From NCBI RefSeq assembly GCF_052057775.1, contig NZ_CP195121.1, positions 1,054,001 through 1,118,000 on the forward strand: a stretch of DNA of 64,000 nucleotides, given 5' to 3'. Below, piece by piece: positions 25,196 to 32,945 of the stretch. How positions within the stretch are numbered: position 1 is the stretch's first letter; each line of letters opens with the position of its first letter. The stretch comes from Methanococcoides sp052057775 (lineage in GTDB: Archaea > Halobacteriota > Methanosarcinia > Methanosarcinales > Methanosarcinaceae). Under the pieces are notes generated by a model. That model was not told where the DNA came from. It saw only the letters and a program-made list of their open reading frames with translations, and made no database searches. A program made the position numbers and the translations under genes.

Positions 25196-27067
25196 TTACC
25201 ACTCATATTTTGGCTCTAACTCTTTTACCATAATCTCCTTTTCAATTCCAAGTATTTCGTCCATCTTTTTTGAATTAAATCTATATACAGTTTCACCAGT
25301 TGCCTTTCCATTTACTTGAGTTGCATGTGTTCCCGTTTTAGTAGTTTGAGGATTGCCATTTTTATCTCTGTTCGTTTCAAGGACTTCTACTTCTTTCCAT
25401 TCATTTTTGAGTACAGTTGATTTATTCTTATTTTCTTTTCCTAAAAAGACTTCATTAAATGCTCTTGGAATTATATCTATTACTTCATCACCATCTGCAT
25501 TCCTTGCAATCCAACCATAAAGTGGTGATTGTTTATTTTGAGCTTGTATTGGCTTTGTACCTCTCACTCTAATATCCGTCATAAAATGTGCATTCTCAGA
25601 AGTAATCCATTCTTTTAATTCCCTTAACATCACTACTGAATGCTTTTCAATAGGACTATTAATTACGGTAGCATCATAAATCTTGCTTGTAATCTCGAAA
25701 GGGTCAACAGGCTCGATACCCATGTCGCTATATACTTCTTCCAGTATTTTACCTGCAACTGTTATTGTAGCAAAATGATTAATCATACGATTATTGACAT
25801 TATCTTTGGCTACTGGAAATTGAGTTTTGTACTTATGGTGTAAAATTTCCAATTCATCTTTACAACTAAAAAGTTTAGTAAGGAAGGGTTCGATGATATG
25901 TCCATAGGATTTTGATTCATTAGATACCTTGGCATTATCTACGATTTTTTCAAGATTGTTGTTACCGATACCACCATAAAGCTCGATTGTTCTTACTTTT
26001 TGACCAGTAAACCCTTCAGTTGATGTAATTGGTCTCTCCCCATTTGTTAACGCTACACATTTCCATTCATTTGTCTTTCTTAATCCCCCGTTCTTATGAC
26101 CACGAGACTTACCTTTTTCATTAGCAATCATGTATATGATGTCCCCCAATGTTTTCGGGTTCGCAGTACTTGTTTCATCTATGCATATAGGCAAATCCGA
26201 ATATCTCGTAACAAGCACTTCAATGGCTGTATTAGTTGAATTCCCATTTATAACTAAATCAGTAGGACTTCCAATTAGACTCATTCCAAGACCATCTGTT
26301 ATCGATTTTCCTCCTGATGATTCACCATACAAATCTACAAGATTTGATTTTGTTCCTAATAGTCTAAGCAATATAGCTGACATTGCGCTATAACAAATGA
26401 ATCGAACATTTGTATAAGTCAAAAGTTCTTTATTAGCTTCTACCCATTGTTCAGGCGTTCCAATTTTAGTTAGACCTTTTATAGCTTCTTTATCTGGAAT
26501 TATAACATCTTGTACACCATTTGCACAATACATTTTGTCACCAAACACAAAACAAGAAGTATCTTCTTTCCAACCATTGGATTTGGCTATAAATCCATTT
26601 TTTAAGAAATGGTAGTTCTCATCATATGTTGCTGTTAAATACTCTATAAGATGCCCGATATTTTTCTCATCGATTACAAATTCATGATTTTCAAGTGCTT
26701 CATAAAGCCTTTTACGAGAAAACATGTCACCTTTTCTTATCCATGCGTCCTTCTCTTTTCCGCTTGGGTCGAAGTATGACAATTTAAGCCATAATTCACC
26801 ATCATCAGGATCTTTACCTTTTCCTGTTATCATGCACGGTGTTCTACAAATAATGTTATAGACTGGCTTACCGTCTTGATCGATGTATTTTAGTTTTTGA
26901 ACAGCAAGTTTTCCACCAACACCATTTTCTCTTTTCTTATTGGTGATAGCATATCCTTCTGGCATAAAGCAAGATGTATCAAAAATTGTTTCCTTTATTG
27001 CTACGTTCCCTTCTGTAAGGACTTCTCCTTCCATATCTTCTGTATTAATGATATTATCTGATGTCAT
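25196..27067 (-). CDS. DUF927-type P-loop ATPase, probable replicative helicase
   Basis: 623 residues. The Walker A motif is GESSGGKS at residues about 248-255 and Walker B is PICIDET at about 293-299, followed by a sensor-like CVALTNGERP. The first 230 residues resemble the N-terminal half of DUF927 proteins, which accompany replication genes of plasmids and phages. GGAG precedes the ATG. It lies downstream of three tiny genes and close to the iteron cluster, so initiation or unwinding at that origin is a fair inference. Confidence 0.75.
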   Translation of the reverse strand: MTSDNIINTEDMEGEVLTEGNVAIKETIFDTSCFMPEGYAITNKKRENGVGGKLAVQKLKYIDQDGKPVYNIICRTPCMITGKGKDPDDGELWLKLSYFDPSGKEKDAWIRKGDMFSRKRLYEALENHEFVIDEKNIGHLIEYLTATYDENYHFLKNGFIAKSNGWKEDTSCFVFGDKMYCANGVQDVIIPDKEAIKGLTKIGTPEQWVEANKELLTYTNVRFICYSAMSAILLRLLGTKSNLVDLYGESSGGKSITDGLGMSLIGSPTDLVINGNSTNTAIEVLVTRYSDLPICIDETSTANPKTLGDIIYMIANEKGKSRGHKNGGLRKTNEWKCVALTNGERPITSTEGFTGQKVRTIELYGGIGNNNLEKIVDNAKVSNESKSYGHIIEPFLTKLFSCKDELEILHHKYKTQFPVAKDNVNNRMINHFATITVAGKILEEVYSDMGIEPVDPFEITSKIYDATVINSPIEKHSVVMLRELKEWITSENAHFMTDIRVRGTKPIQAQNKQSPLYGWIARNADGDEVIDIIPRAFNEVFLGKENKNKSTVLKNEWKEVEVLETNRDKNGNPQTTKTGTHATQVNGKATGETVYRFNSKKMDEILGIEKEIMVKELEPKYEW

Positions 27068-27217
27068 TTTAACTCCGACTGATTATTTTAATTGTTAATC
27101 AAGAAGGAACCAATAGTTACAAAAGGAAGAACTCCCATTATTAAAATTGGTGAAAACAATGGTGAGTTGATCCTTTCAGGATTGATTCCCTTATTTTTTT
27201 GATTTTTTCCTCGCTTA

Positions 27218-27391
27218 TCATTCTGCACACGGCAATCTCTCGCCGTTGATTCTGCCAAATCTTATCATACCGTTTACCTGACTGTTAATAATTCTTTTAA
27301 CAAAATCTTCTCTCGTTTCGTTTGGTCTTTTAACCTTGTCGATATTTGCTGCAAACTCATCAATAACTTGAATTTCAATTTTTGTTGTCAT
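27218..27391 (-). CDS. Small protein of the helicase operon
   Basis: 57 residues (MTTKIEIQVIDEFAANIDK...), charged and soluble, function unknown. Its ATG directly abuts the stop of the preceding gene (TGAATG), and an EDFVKRIINSQVNG helix suggests a short DNA- or protein-binding unit. The frame ends TGA at 27218-27220, about 150 bases before the DUF927 gene. Confidence 0.55.
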   Translation of the reverse strand: MTTKIEIQVIDEFAANIDKVKRPNETREDFVKRIINSQVNGMIRFGRINGERLPCAE

Positions 27392-27556
27392 TCACTGACC
27401 CTCCTGCTTCAAGTGCTGATTGAGGAAATTGTCTATGAACGAACTTCTGGATAGGTTTCCTCTTGCTTTGTCTACAAGCTCGATTGTCTCATCATAAAAT
27501 GCCACGGAGTAGGGTTTCTTCCAATTCTTTTGTAAACTCTCTCTATATGCATTCAT
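27392..27556 (-). CDS. Ribbon-helix-helix-like small protein
   Basis: 54 residues: a basic start (MNAYRESLQKNWKKP), a strand (YSVAFYDE) and two helices (TIELVDKARGN, SRSSFIDNFLNQHL). This strand-helix-helix pattern is that of CopG/Arc-type DNA-binding proteins, common plasmid copy-number regulators. GGAGG sits inside the end of the upstream gene, 8 bases before the ATG. It is the middle of three abutting minus-strand genes. Confidence 0.6.
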   Translation of the reverse strand: MNAYRESLQKNWKKPYSVAFYDETIELVDKARGNLSRSSFIDNFLNQHLKQEGQ

Positions 27557-27700
27557 TTACTGTGCCTCCTTTACTCTCTTAACTGCTGTTGCTGCTAACA
27601 AACGTTCTATTGGTGAACCATGCTGCATCATGTTTTCAAAAACATCCGGGCTATTCAAGACTGCGTCTCTTAATCTTTCTTGCAAATTTTTCTCCTCCAT
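27557..27700 (-). CDS. Small helical protein, first gene of the helicase operon
   Basis: 47 residues from ATG 27700 (MEEKNLQERLRDAVLNSP); the frame is open further upstream to 27811, but that part is Arg/Ser-rich and unlikely. It ends immediately before the ATG of the ribbon-helix-helix gene. A TATA box on the minus strand (TTTATATATTAAG, about 27826-27838) would start the transcript near 27800. Function unknown. Confidence 0.5.
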   Translation of the reverse strand: MEEKNLQERLRDAVLNSPDVFENMMQHGSPIERLLAATAVKRVKEAQ

Positions 27701-28091
27701 GTTATGCTCTTTTAACACAATCCCAAAAAATCTTAAAGCGGATAAGCATCGACAAGATTGTCGCCGAGAGGAGCTGTATTTTTTTGAATTGAATTGTGTT
27801 CTAATTAACAAACATATATTATTAATACTTAATATATAAAGGTAATGACACTTTTCAATATCGGGAGCCGTGATTTACAGAATCCTTTCAATATGCCTAT
27901 TTACTGCCTGTTTCAACCTTGAAGTTGGGGTTTTGAAGGTATTAGAGATTTATATGAAGATTTTATAATTTTGATGATATTAATGATATTTGTTAATTTT
28001 AGTAGGATGCAAGACTGTAATTGTACTCCTAATCGAAATTATGATGAAATAGGCAGAAGTTAACAAAAGAGATATCATAAAAATAAAATAT

Positions 28092-28109
28092 TTTAATGAT
28101 ATTATTAGA
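28092..28109. promoter_or_regulatory. Imperfect copy of the 18-bp operator palindrome
   Basis: TTTAATGATATTATTAGA matches the perfect palindrome at 29531-29548 at 16 of 18 positions. It lies just before the iteron cluster, so the regulator encoded at 29555 may also act here. Confidence 0.35.
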
Positions 28110-28140
28110 TTAATTTTAAAGTAAGCTATCTTTTTTGTAA

Positions 28141-28457
28141 AATTAGGTTAAAATTAGGTTAAAATTAGGCACATTCCTAATTTTAAAAACGGTATTGGGT
28201 ACCGTGTTTTTTTTGAAATTAGGTAAATTAGGTAAATTAGGAAAGAAAATGACGTATATACATGTATGTGTAAACTAACTATATATTTTTTAAATGTTCG
28301 TATTATAGAGAATGTGTGTATATGGGAACCACGTACATATAATATAATACCTAATTTACCTAATTACCTAATTATATGGTATAATTATGGAGCCTACTAT
28401 TGATTTTTGAAATTAGGAACTTACTCTTGAAATTAGGTAACTATCGATTAAATTAGG
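28141..28457. repeat. Iteron cluster, candidate replication origin
   Basis: Thirteen copies of AATTAGG in four groups: plus-strand copies at 28141, 28152 and 28163 (11-base spacing); 28217, 28226 and 28235 (9-base spacing); 28411, 28431 and 28451; and inverted copies (CCTAATT) at 28176, 28350, 28359 and 28367. The whole stretch 27840-28662 is noncoding and extremely AT-rich. Phased short repeats on both strands beside a helicase operon are the usual form of a plasmid or viral origin. Partition site or regulator binding array are alternatives. Confidence 0.65.
28189..28214 (+). terminator. Hairpin followed by eight T, inside the iteron region
   Basis: ACGGTA-TTGGG-TACCGT forms a 6-bp perfect stem, followed by G and TTTTTTTT. 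It could terminate a plus-strand transcript or be an origin structure; no plus-strand gene ends just before it. Confidence 0.4.
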
Positions 28458-28662
28458 TAATCTCTCTATATCTCCTAAAACACAACACACACAAATCCCT
28501 TACAAATATCATTAAAAAATTTACTACCCTCCGTCGTATATTAGGCAATGTCCGTTCGATAAGCACATGAGATTGTGGATAGGAAATTGGCAATTTCTGA
28601 TGTATTATTAAACCACAAATACTTTAGAAAAACTTATCATTAACAAAATCATTTTTTAATTC

Positions 28663-29415
28663 ATGGACTACAATAGTATTGTAAATATAGCAAATTATGG
28701 GAATGTATATGTTGACAAGCACTTATCAGACAATGATAAGGATAAGATACTAACAGATTCTTGCGAATCTCTTTAGTTCCTTTTTGATAGGATTTATTTC
28801 CAAGGCCGAAGGGATAGCGTTTCTGAGAAAGTAAGGGATGCTACAAAAAAGGTTTTGTCAGATTTTATCAGCGAAAATGGAGGGGAGACTAAATCCATAT
28901 TTGTTGAAGAAAGTATCCCTACAATCGAAGCAGAGTTAAAAAAAGTAATTGGTAAAGGTCATGTAGGCAGAGCGCGTGATATTGATATGACTATAGGTGT
29001 TTTGAAAGAAATATCCAAGATGAAAGATTACAACATTGTTAACGACTCTTTTTCAAAAATCAATTCAGGCCATCTTATTGATCTTGATAAGGAGTTACAG
29101 GATATTACTTCAATTGGTCCAAAAATCAGTTCCTTCTATTTGAGAGACTTGATCTGCTTGTACGAGCTGGAAAATGAAATACCCATAGATCAATTAAAAG
29201 TTATACAGCCAATTGATGTTTGGGTAAAAAAAGTTGCACAAACAATTGGAATTATTGAAGATGAAGATGAAAATCCAGAGATAATTAGGGATGCTATCTT
29301 TGATGCTTGCCAGAAAGCAGATGTATCTGTGATAAAATTCAATCAAGGTGCTTGGTATCTGGGTGCAAAGTCATTTGATGTATTGATAGACAATTTAGAG
29401 AACCTTAAACCTTGA
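28663..29415 (+). CDS. HhH-GPD-like protein with in-frame amber codon
   Basis: A 250-residue frame from ATG 28663 to TGA 29415 interrupted only by TAG at 28774-28776 (codon 38). Codons on both sides are continuous and protein-like (HLSDNDKDKILTDSCESL before, FLFDRIYFQGRRDSVSEK after), and there is no other good start before 28987. The second half has ITSIGPKISSFYLRDL, a helix-hairpin-helix with a lysine, then QPIDVWVKKV with an aspartate, the layout of HhH-GPD DNA glycosylases, so a base-excision-type activity is possible. In Methanosarcinaceae TAG can be pyrrolysine, so I treat this as one gene. No ribosome site is obvious. Confidence 0.6.
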
Positions 29416-29447
29416 GCATATACCAAAAAATCATCAGTCCTATATCA

Positions 29448-29465
29448 GGGTATCAGGTGATACCC
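29448..29465. terminator. Inverted repeat after the HhH-GPD-like gene
   Basis: GGGTATCA-GG-TGATACCC, an 8-bp perfect stem 33 bases after the stop at 29415. It may end the transcript or be a protein site. A related direct repeat (TATACCCTG twice) occurs at about 25150-25170, after the integrase gene. Confidence 0.4.
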
Positions 29466-29530
29466 TCTCTACCAATGTACGAGCTCATTGACCGGTCACA
29501 ATCAAAATATATCACACCGATAATATTTTT

Positions 29531-29548
29531 TCTAATGATATCATTAGA
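29531..29548. promoter_or_regulatory. Perfect 18-bp palindrome, likely autoregulatory operator
   Basis: TCTAATGATATCATTAGA is its own reverse complement. It ends 6 bases before the ATG of a winged-helix gene and about 20 bases after a TATA-like AAAATATAT (29505-29513), so it covers the expected transcription start. Binding there would block transcription of the regulator itself. Confidence 0.6.
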
Positions 29549-29554
29549 CTATGC

Positions 29555-30025
29555 ATGAGTTCTGATAGTGAGCCCACGGATGAGGAAGATGTATATGCTG
29601 ATTATGAGCCTACAGACGAAGAATTAGATGCATACGAAGATTATCTAATAGCTTATGCTGAAAAGCAAGATCAAGAGCTATACAAAAGACATATTGAAGA
29701 TGATCGAAAGGCTGCATTAAAAGAATCGTTGATTAGCGGAATGAAAAATGCTGGAATTCGTCCTTCAAATAAAGCAAAAGATGAGTCTACAACTAAAAAG
29801 AAAAAGAAGCCCAATGCTAAAAATGTTCTCGACTTCAAAAAAGAACAATTTTTATATGCAGTCCAATCGGGTGAAATGATGACAATTGGTAAAATCACAG
29901 AAATTGTTGGTTGCAGTGAAGATACTACAAGAGCTAGAATGAATGATTTAGAGAAGGAAGGTAAAGTTAAAAGAGTTGACAAAATCGGAACTACGGATAT
30001 TTGGGATGTAACTGATATTAAGTAA
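29555..30025 (+). CDS. Winged-helix DNA-binding protein with acidic N-terminus
   Basis: 156 residues. The first 45 are strongly acidic with a repeated EPTDEE unit, the middle is lysine-rich (STTKKKKKPNAKN), and residues about 90-156 form a winged helix (MMTIGKITEIVGCSEDTTRARM, then NDLEKEGKVKRVDKIG). It most likely controls element genes through the palindrome over its own start. The acidic and basic tails could contact other proteins and DNA. Confidence 0.65.
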   Translation: MSSDSEPTDEEDVYADYEPTDEELDAYEDYLIAYAEKQDQELYKRHIEDDRKAALKESLISGMKNAGIRPSNKAKDESTTKKKKKPNAKNVLDFKKEQFLYAVQSGEMMTIGKITEIVGCSEDTTRARMNDLEKEGKVKRVDKIGTTDIWDVTDIK

Positions 30026-30127
30026 ATTCAATATCACCAGACATTCCTCGTTTTATTTTCGCTATCGGCTGCTGTTCATAATCATATATGAGTCGTAATT
30101 TCAGTATATTTACAATCCCTCCGTAGT

Positions 30128-30145
30128 TAGTAGTAGTAGTAGTAG
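30128..30145 (+). repeat. (TAG)6 microsatellite
   Basis: Six perfect tandem TAG triplets in the leader of the amber-containing gene at 30192. It lies between a TATA-like GTATATTTAC (about 30096) and the ribosome site GGAGG at 30179-30183. Confidence 0.8.
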
Positions 30146-30191
30146 AGAAAGGCGCCTCGATCTAACACTTAACAATACGGAGGAAACTAAA

Positions 30192-30749
30192 ATGAAGATA
30201 GAGTATGAAAAATTTAAGAATGTTAATATAGATGATATTGAAGTTGGATTTGAGTATTACGAATTGGCGACTGAAAGGTTGCTAAAAAGGTGCAGTGTTC
30301 TTGCATTTGTTCCAGAATTTAATCAATATTTCAGTGAGGTTCTTAACGAAAGACCCATTGAAGATGTAGACGATGTATTCAAAATTGCAGATGCACTATT
30401 CAATAAAAAGAATCCAATTGCAGCATCAATACCTGTGCCTGATATGGATAAGTTCATAGAAATGGGTATCCACCCATACTTCTTTGTTGATACAATGTTA
30501 TAGCATATCATCGTTGAATTTGAATTATATAATGAATACGACGAATGTTCTATTGAGGTAATCAAGTACAAGGAGAATGCACATGATGAGATTGTTCATG
30601 CAGTTTCACATAAATTATGTGAGACACTTCTTGAAGAAAATGGTCTAAAGATAGAGTTGTACCGTATTCAAAAGAAGCTGCATGATATTGAATATAACAA
30701 TCACTATGAGGATCAGATGGACAGGCTAAATAGTGACTGTTTCATGTGA
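30192..30749 (+). CDS. Unknown element protein with in-frame amber codon
   Basis: Strong ribosome site (GGAGG, 8 bases upstream) and ATG 30192. The frame runs 103 codons to TAG 30501-30503 and then continues without another stop for 81 codons to TGA 30747-30749. The part after the amber is as protein-like as the part before (IVEFELYNEYDECSIEV, YRIQKKLHDIEYNNHYED). Read through, it is 185 residues with residue 104 as amber; stopped, it is 103 residues. No family recognised. The next gene begins 10 bases after the TGA, which supports the long form being the real gene. Confidence 0.6.
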
Positions 30750-30759
30750 GATGATCTTA

Positions 30760-31104
30760 ATGGCTGACGACTATACTCAGATAATGGCACTGATGGACTC
30801 CGAGGGAATTGGCTTTACAGAAGCTAAAGCTCGCATCATGACTCAAAAGTGCAAGAATCTTGATGTAAAGCAAGAGATTCAGACAATAGCTCTCAAAGCC
30901 CGTAGAGATGACGGCAGCTTCATCTGGAAATTTGGTTCTGATTTCCAATATCAATTGAAAATGAAGTATCCAGATACAAACTATAACCTTGATGAAATAG
31001 AGCGTATCTGTGATGAGCTGGTATCAGAGGGTATCTTACACAGGCAAACTTTTGATGACCAAAAAAGACCAAAATATGTCTTCGAACGAAAGAACCTGCA
31101 ATAA
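30760..31104 (+). CDS. Hypothetical element protein, possible winged helix
   Basis: 114 residues from ATG 30760 (MADDYTQIMALMDSEG), preceded by GTGAGATGAT. The C-terminal half (NLDEIERICDELVSEGILHR, then YVFERK) looks like the end of a winged-helix domain. It follows the amber gene closely and is probably cotranscribed. Function unknown. Confidence 0.55.
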   Translation: MADDYTQIMALMDSEGIGFTEAKARIMTQKCKNLDVKQEIQTIALKARRDDGSFIWKFGSDFQYQLKMKYPDTNYNLDEIERICDELVSEGILHRQTFDDQKRPKYVFERKNLQ

Positions 31105-31261
31105 TGGGTAGGTCTGTCCTACCTCTATTTCCTATTTTTTATTTACGATTGGTACACGCGATCTACTCATCGAGATACTGAGGCACTATGGGTGCAACTG
31201 AGGATAATTAACTTACAGTTCATGTAAAAATAGTTAGGTTCGAAAAAAGAAGGTTGCTGTA

Positions 31262-31414
31262 TTAAACAGCATGTTCTATGTACCGTACCTGACAGAATCT
31301 GCCGTGGTTAAAGATGAAATCCATCACATGACCCTATCTTGTGCGGAATAGGATGTGGTCTTCATCCGTGACCTTCTGACCTTTTCGATATTCTTCATAT
31401 TTCTTTACTATCAT
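31262..31414 (-). CDS. Tiny protein with in-frame amber codon
   Basis: ATG 31414 overlaps the stop of the upstream membrane protein gene by one base (TAATG). The frame runs 26 codons (MIVKKYEEYRKGQKVTDEDH...), hits TAG at 31334-31336, and continues 23 codons (GHVMDFIFNHGRFCQVRYI...) to TAA at 31262-31264. Read through it is a 50-residue basic protein. It is the third gene of a minus-strand operon. Short length makes this weaker than the longer amber genes. Confidence 0.4.
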
Positions 31415-31692
31415 TAATGTTCACCCCACAGTTCTGTTACTCTTATGAATACGATCAATGCTTGGATAATGGCAATGCCGATAAAAATCCATGCGATATA
31501 CTCACTGGCATAGGTCATGCTGTCTGCAACAATACCTGAGAAGAATGCCGTGCCACCTACAAGCCAGAATAGGACTGCTACAAATCCGCTGATAATATCT
31601 GTGTAGTTACTGCGATCTCGGACATGCCAACTGTAACCTGTACAGACAGTTGCTAATAATATCATAAGACCCCATATTTCCCAGGGAATCAT
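31414..31692 (-). CDS. Three-helix membrane protein
   Basis: 92 residues from ATG 31692, which has AAGGAG about 10 bases upstream and overlaps the stop of the previous gene by 4 bases (ATGA). Hydrophobic segments: WEIWGLMILLATVCTGY, GFVAVLFWLVGGTAFFSG, YIAWIFIGIAIIQALIVFI. Overlaps the next small gene by one base. Function unknown. Confidence 0.6.
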   Translation of the reverse strand: MIPWEIWGLMILLATVCTGYSWHVRDRSNYTDIISGFVAVLFWLVGGTAFFSGIVADSMTYASEYIAWIFIGIAIIQALIVFIRVTELWGEH

Positions 31693-31922
31693 ATTTGACC
31701 ACTCCTTGTTGGATGATGATAACATCTACTCTTTTGACAAGTTTTCAGGTTACATACTGGGATGTAGGTATTACTCATAAAACAAAAGAACCAACCTTGT
31801 GGATGTCTAACTTCTTTGCTTTCACCATGCCAGTGAGCTTCTGATTTTAGGGTACGTTCTTTACGAACGCGTTTACCATTGACTTTTCTGGCATCCCAAT
31901 CTATCAAATTATTTGATTCCAT
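31689..31922 (-). CDS. Small basic cysteine/histidine-rich protein
   Basis: 77 residues. Basic N-terminal half (VNGKRVRKERTLKSEAHWH) and a C-terminal half with Cys and His (WFFCFMSN, PVCNLKTCQKSRCYHHP) that could bind zinc. First gene of a three-gene minus-strand set with overlapping ends; a TATA-like TTTTTATATACA lies about 25-35 bases upstream on the minus strand. Unknown function. Confidence 0.5.
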   Translation of the reverse strand: MESNNLIDWDARKVNGKRVRKERTLKSEAHWHGESKEVRHPQGWFFCFMSNTYIPVCNLKTCQKSRCYHHPTRSGQI

Positions 31923-32167
31923 ATTTACAATTATTTAAAACTATGTATATAAAAACTCGGACAGTTTTAAAGGTTATATGTTATTTTAATTTTGATATAA
32001 GGAATTTTAAACCAGTTATATATGATTTTAAAATAGCTAAAGTCCTCTTTTTATCAAACCCTCCATAAGTACATATATCTGGTGAAAAATATATTAATTT
32101 GTTAACACATTTACTTGTAAAAGTGTTACGGAGTATATAAATCAAAATATACGGAAGTGAATAAGAA

Positions 32168-32443
32168 ATGGATATTTCAGCAGTAAAAAGAATGGTAAAG
32201 AAGTCCGAACGTGGAGATGCAGGTATGGTAGCAACTACTATCATTAGAGTTGCTGCAATTTTGGTGATTGGTGTCGTAATTCTTAACGGAGTTGTCGATT
32301 CTGCAAGCCTCGCAGCAGATGACCCATTCTACAACCTCAGTCAGTCAGTAATTTCTAATATTGAGAGTGGATATACACTTGCCGCCCTTATGGTACTTGC
32401 ACTTGGCGCTGCTGCCATTATGCGTTACATGGGTTTCCTTTAA
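32168..32443 (+). CDS. Pilin- or capsid-like two-helix membrane protein
   Basis: 91 residues. A basic leader (MDISAVKRMVKKSERGDAG) is followed by one hydrophobic helix (about 25-42), a polar loop (ADDPFYNLSQSVISNIESG) and a second helix (about 69-90). The leader resembles an archaeal class III (prepilin/archaellin) signal with likely cleavage after Arg-Gly, just before the first helix. Two-helix proteins of this size are also the major coat proteins of spindle-shaped archaeal viruses. GGAAGTGA precedes the ATG. A prepilin-peptidase-like gene follows, so processing by it is a reasonable inference. Confidence 0.6.
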   Translation: MDISAVKRMVKKSERGDAGMVATTIIRVAAILVIGVVILNGVVDSASLAADDPFYNLSQSVISNIESGYTLAALMVLALGAAAIMRYMGFL

Positions 32444-32457
32444 GTATAGATCGTAAA

Positions 32458-32479
32458 ATGAGGCAATTCAGTACCTCAT
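32458..32479. repeat. Inverted repeat ATGAGG...CCTCAT
   Basis: 6-bp perfect stem with a 10-base loop between the pilin-like gene and the peptidase-like gene. It may reduce transcription after the first, probably abundant, product. The same TGAGG/CCTCA arms recur in three hairpins at 35403-35710. Confidence 0.5.
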
Positions 32480-32500
32480 GATTAATGCTGCAAACCATTC

Positions 32501-32917
32501 ATGATTGCTGAGTGTTCATTCACACTCCTTTTTTTCTTTATTTTTTTACTCGTTTTGAGTTATATTGATTACAAAACATAGCTAATACCTGTACTTTTAT
32601 CTGGACTATTCATCGTTGTGGCGTTTCTTGTTACCGATTTGCCAATGATATCATCAATACTAAGCGGTATTATCGTTTACATCATCGGAATAGTGGTTAA
32701 CAAGCAAAATTACATGGGAATGGCAGATGTCAAAGTGTTTACAGCAATGTCATTGGCTTATGGATTTGTTTATGCACTAAACCTAATGGCATTGTCCTTT
32801 GGTCTACTTCTATTGATATCATTAGTTCGTAAAAGAGATGATAGAGCCGCATTTATTCCAGTAATCACTTTAGCATTCCTCATTTTCGAAATCTACCCTT
32901 ACGCACATGTATTTTGA
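32501..32917 (+). CDS. Minimal A24 prepilin-peptidase-like protein with in-frame amber codon
   Basis: The frame from ATG 32501 to TGA 32917 (138 residues) contains one TAG, at 32579-32581 (codon 27). Around it lies SYIDYKT-TAG-LIPVLL, which matches the A24 peptidase N-terminal motif (Asp, then a basic residue, then Ile-Pro); the second catalytic motif is GMADVKVFTA, corresponding to GxxD. Without readthrough the first catalytic aspartate would be lost: the part after TAG starts at best with GTG 32618. So only the read-through form makes a complete aspartyl prepilin peptidase of the short (CpaA/TadV-size) type. No ribosome site is clear at ATG 32501. A broken gene is the alternative. Confidence 0.6.
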
Positions 32918-32945
32918 AAATAATTTTTTATGTGGAGGTTAAATT

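Noticed and set aside
28139..28457. Possible CRISPR array in the repeat-rich region
   Set aside because: The repeats are only 7 bases and occur in both orientations with 8-11 base or irregular spacing; there are no 25-35 base repeats with unique spacers and no cas genes.
32800..32840. Another copy of the AATGATATCATTAGA operator inside the peptidase-like gene
   Set aside because: It matches 16 of 18 bases but lies within coding sequence for Leu-Ile-Ser-Leu, far from any promoter; probably chance in AT-rich DNA.
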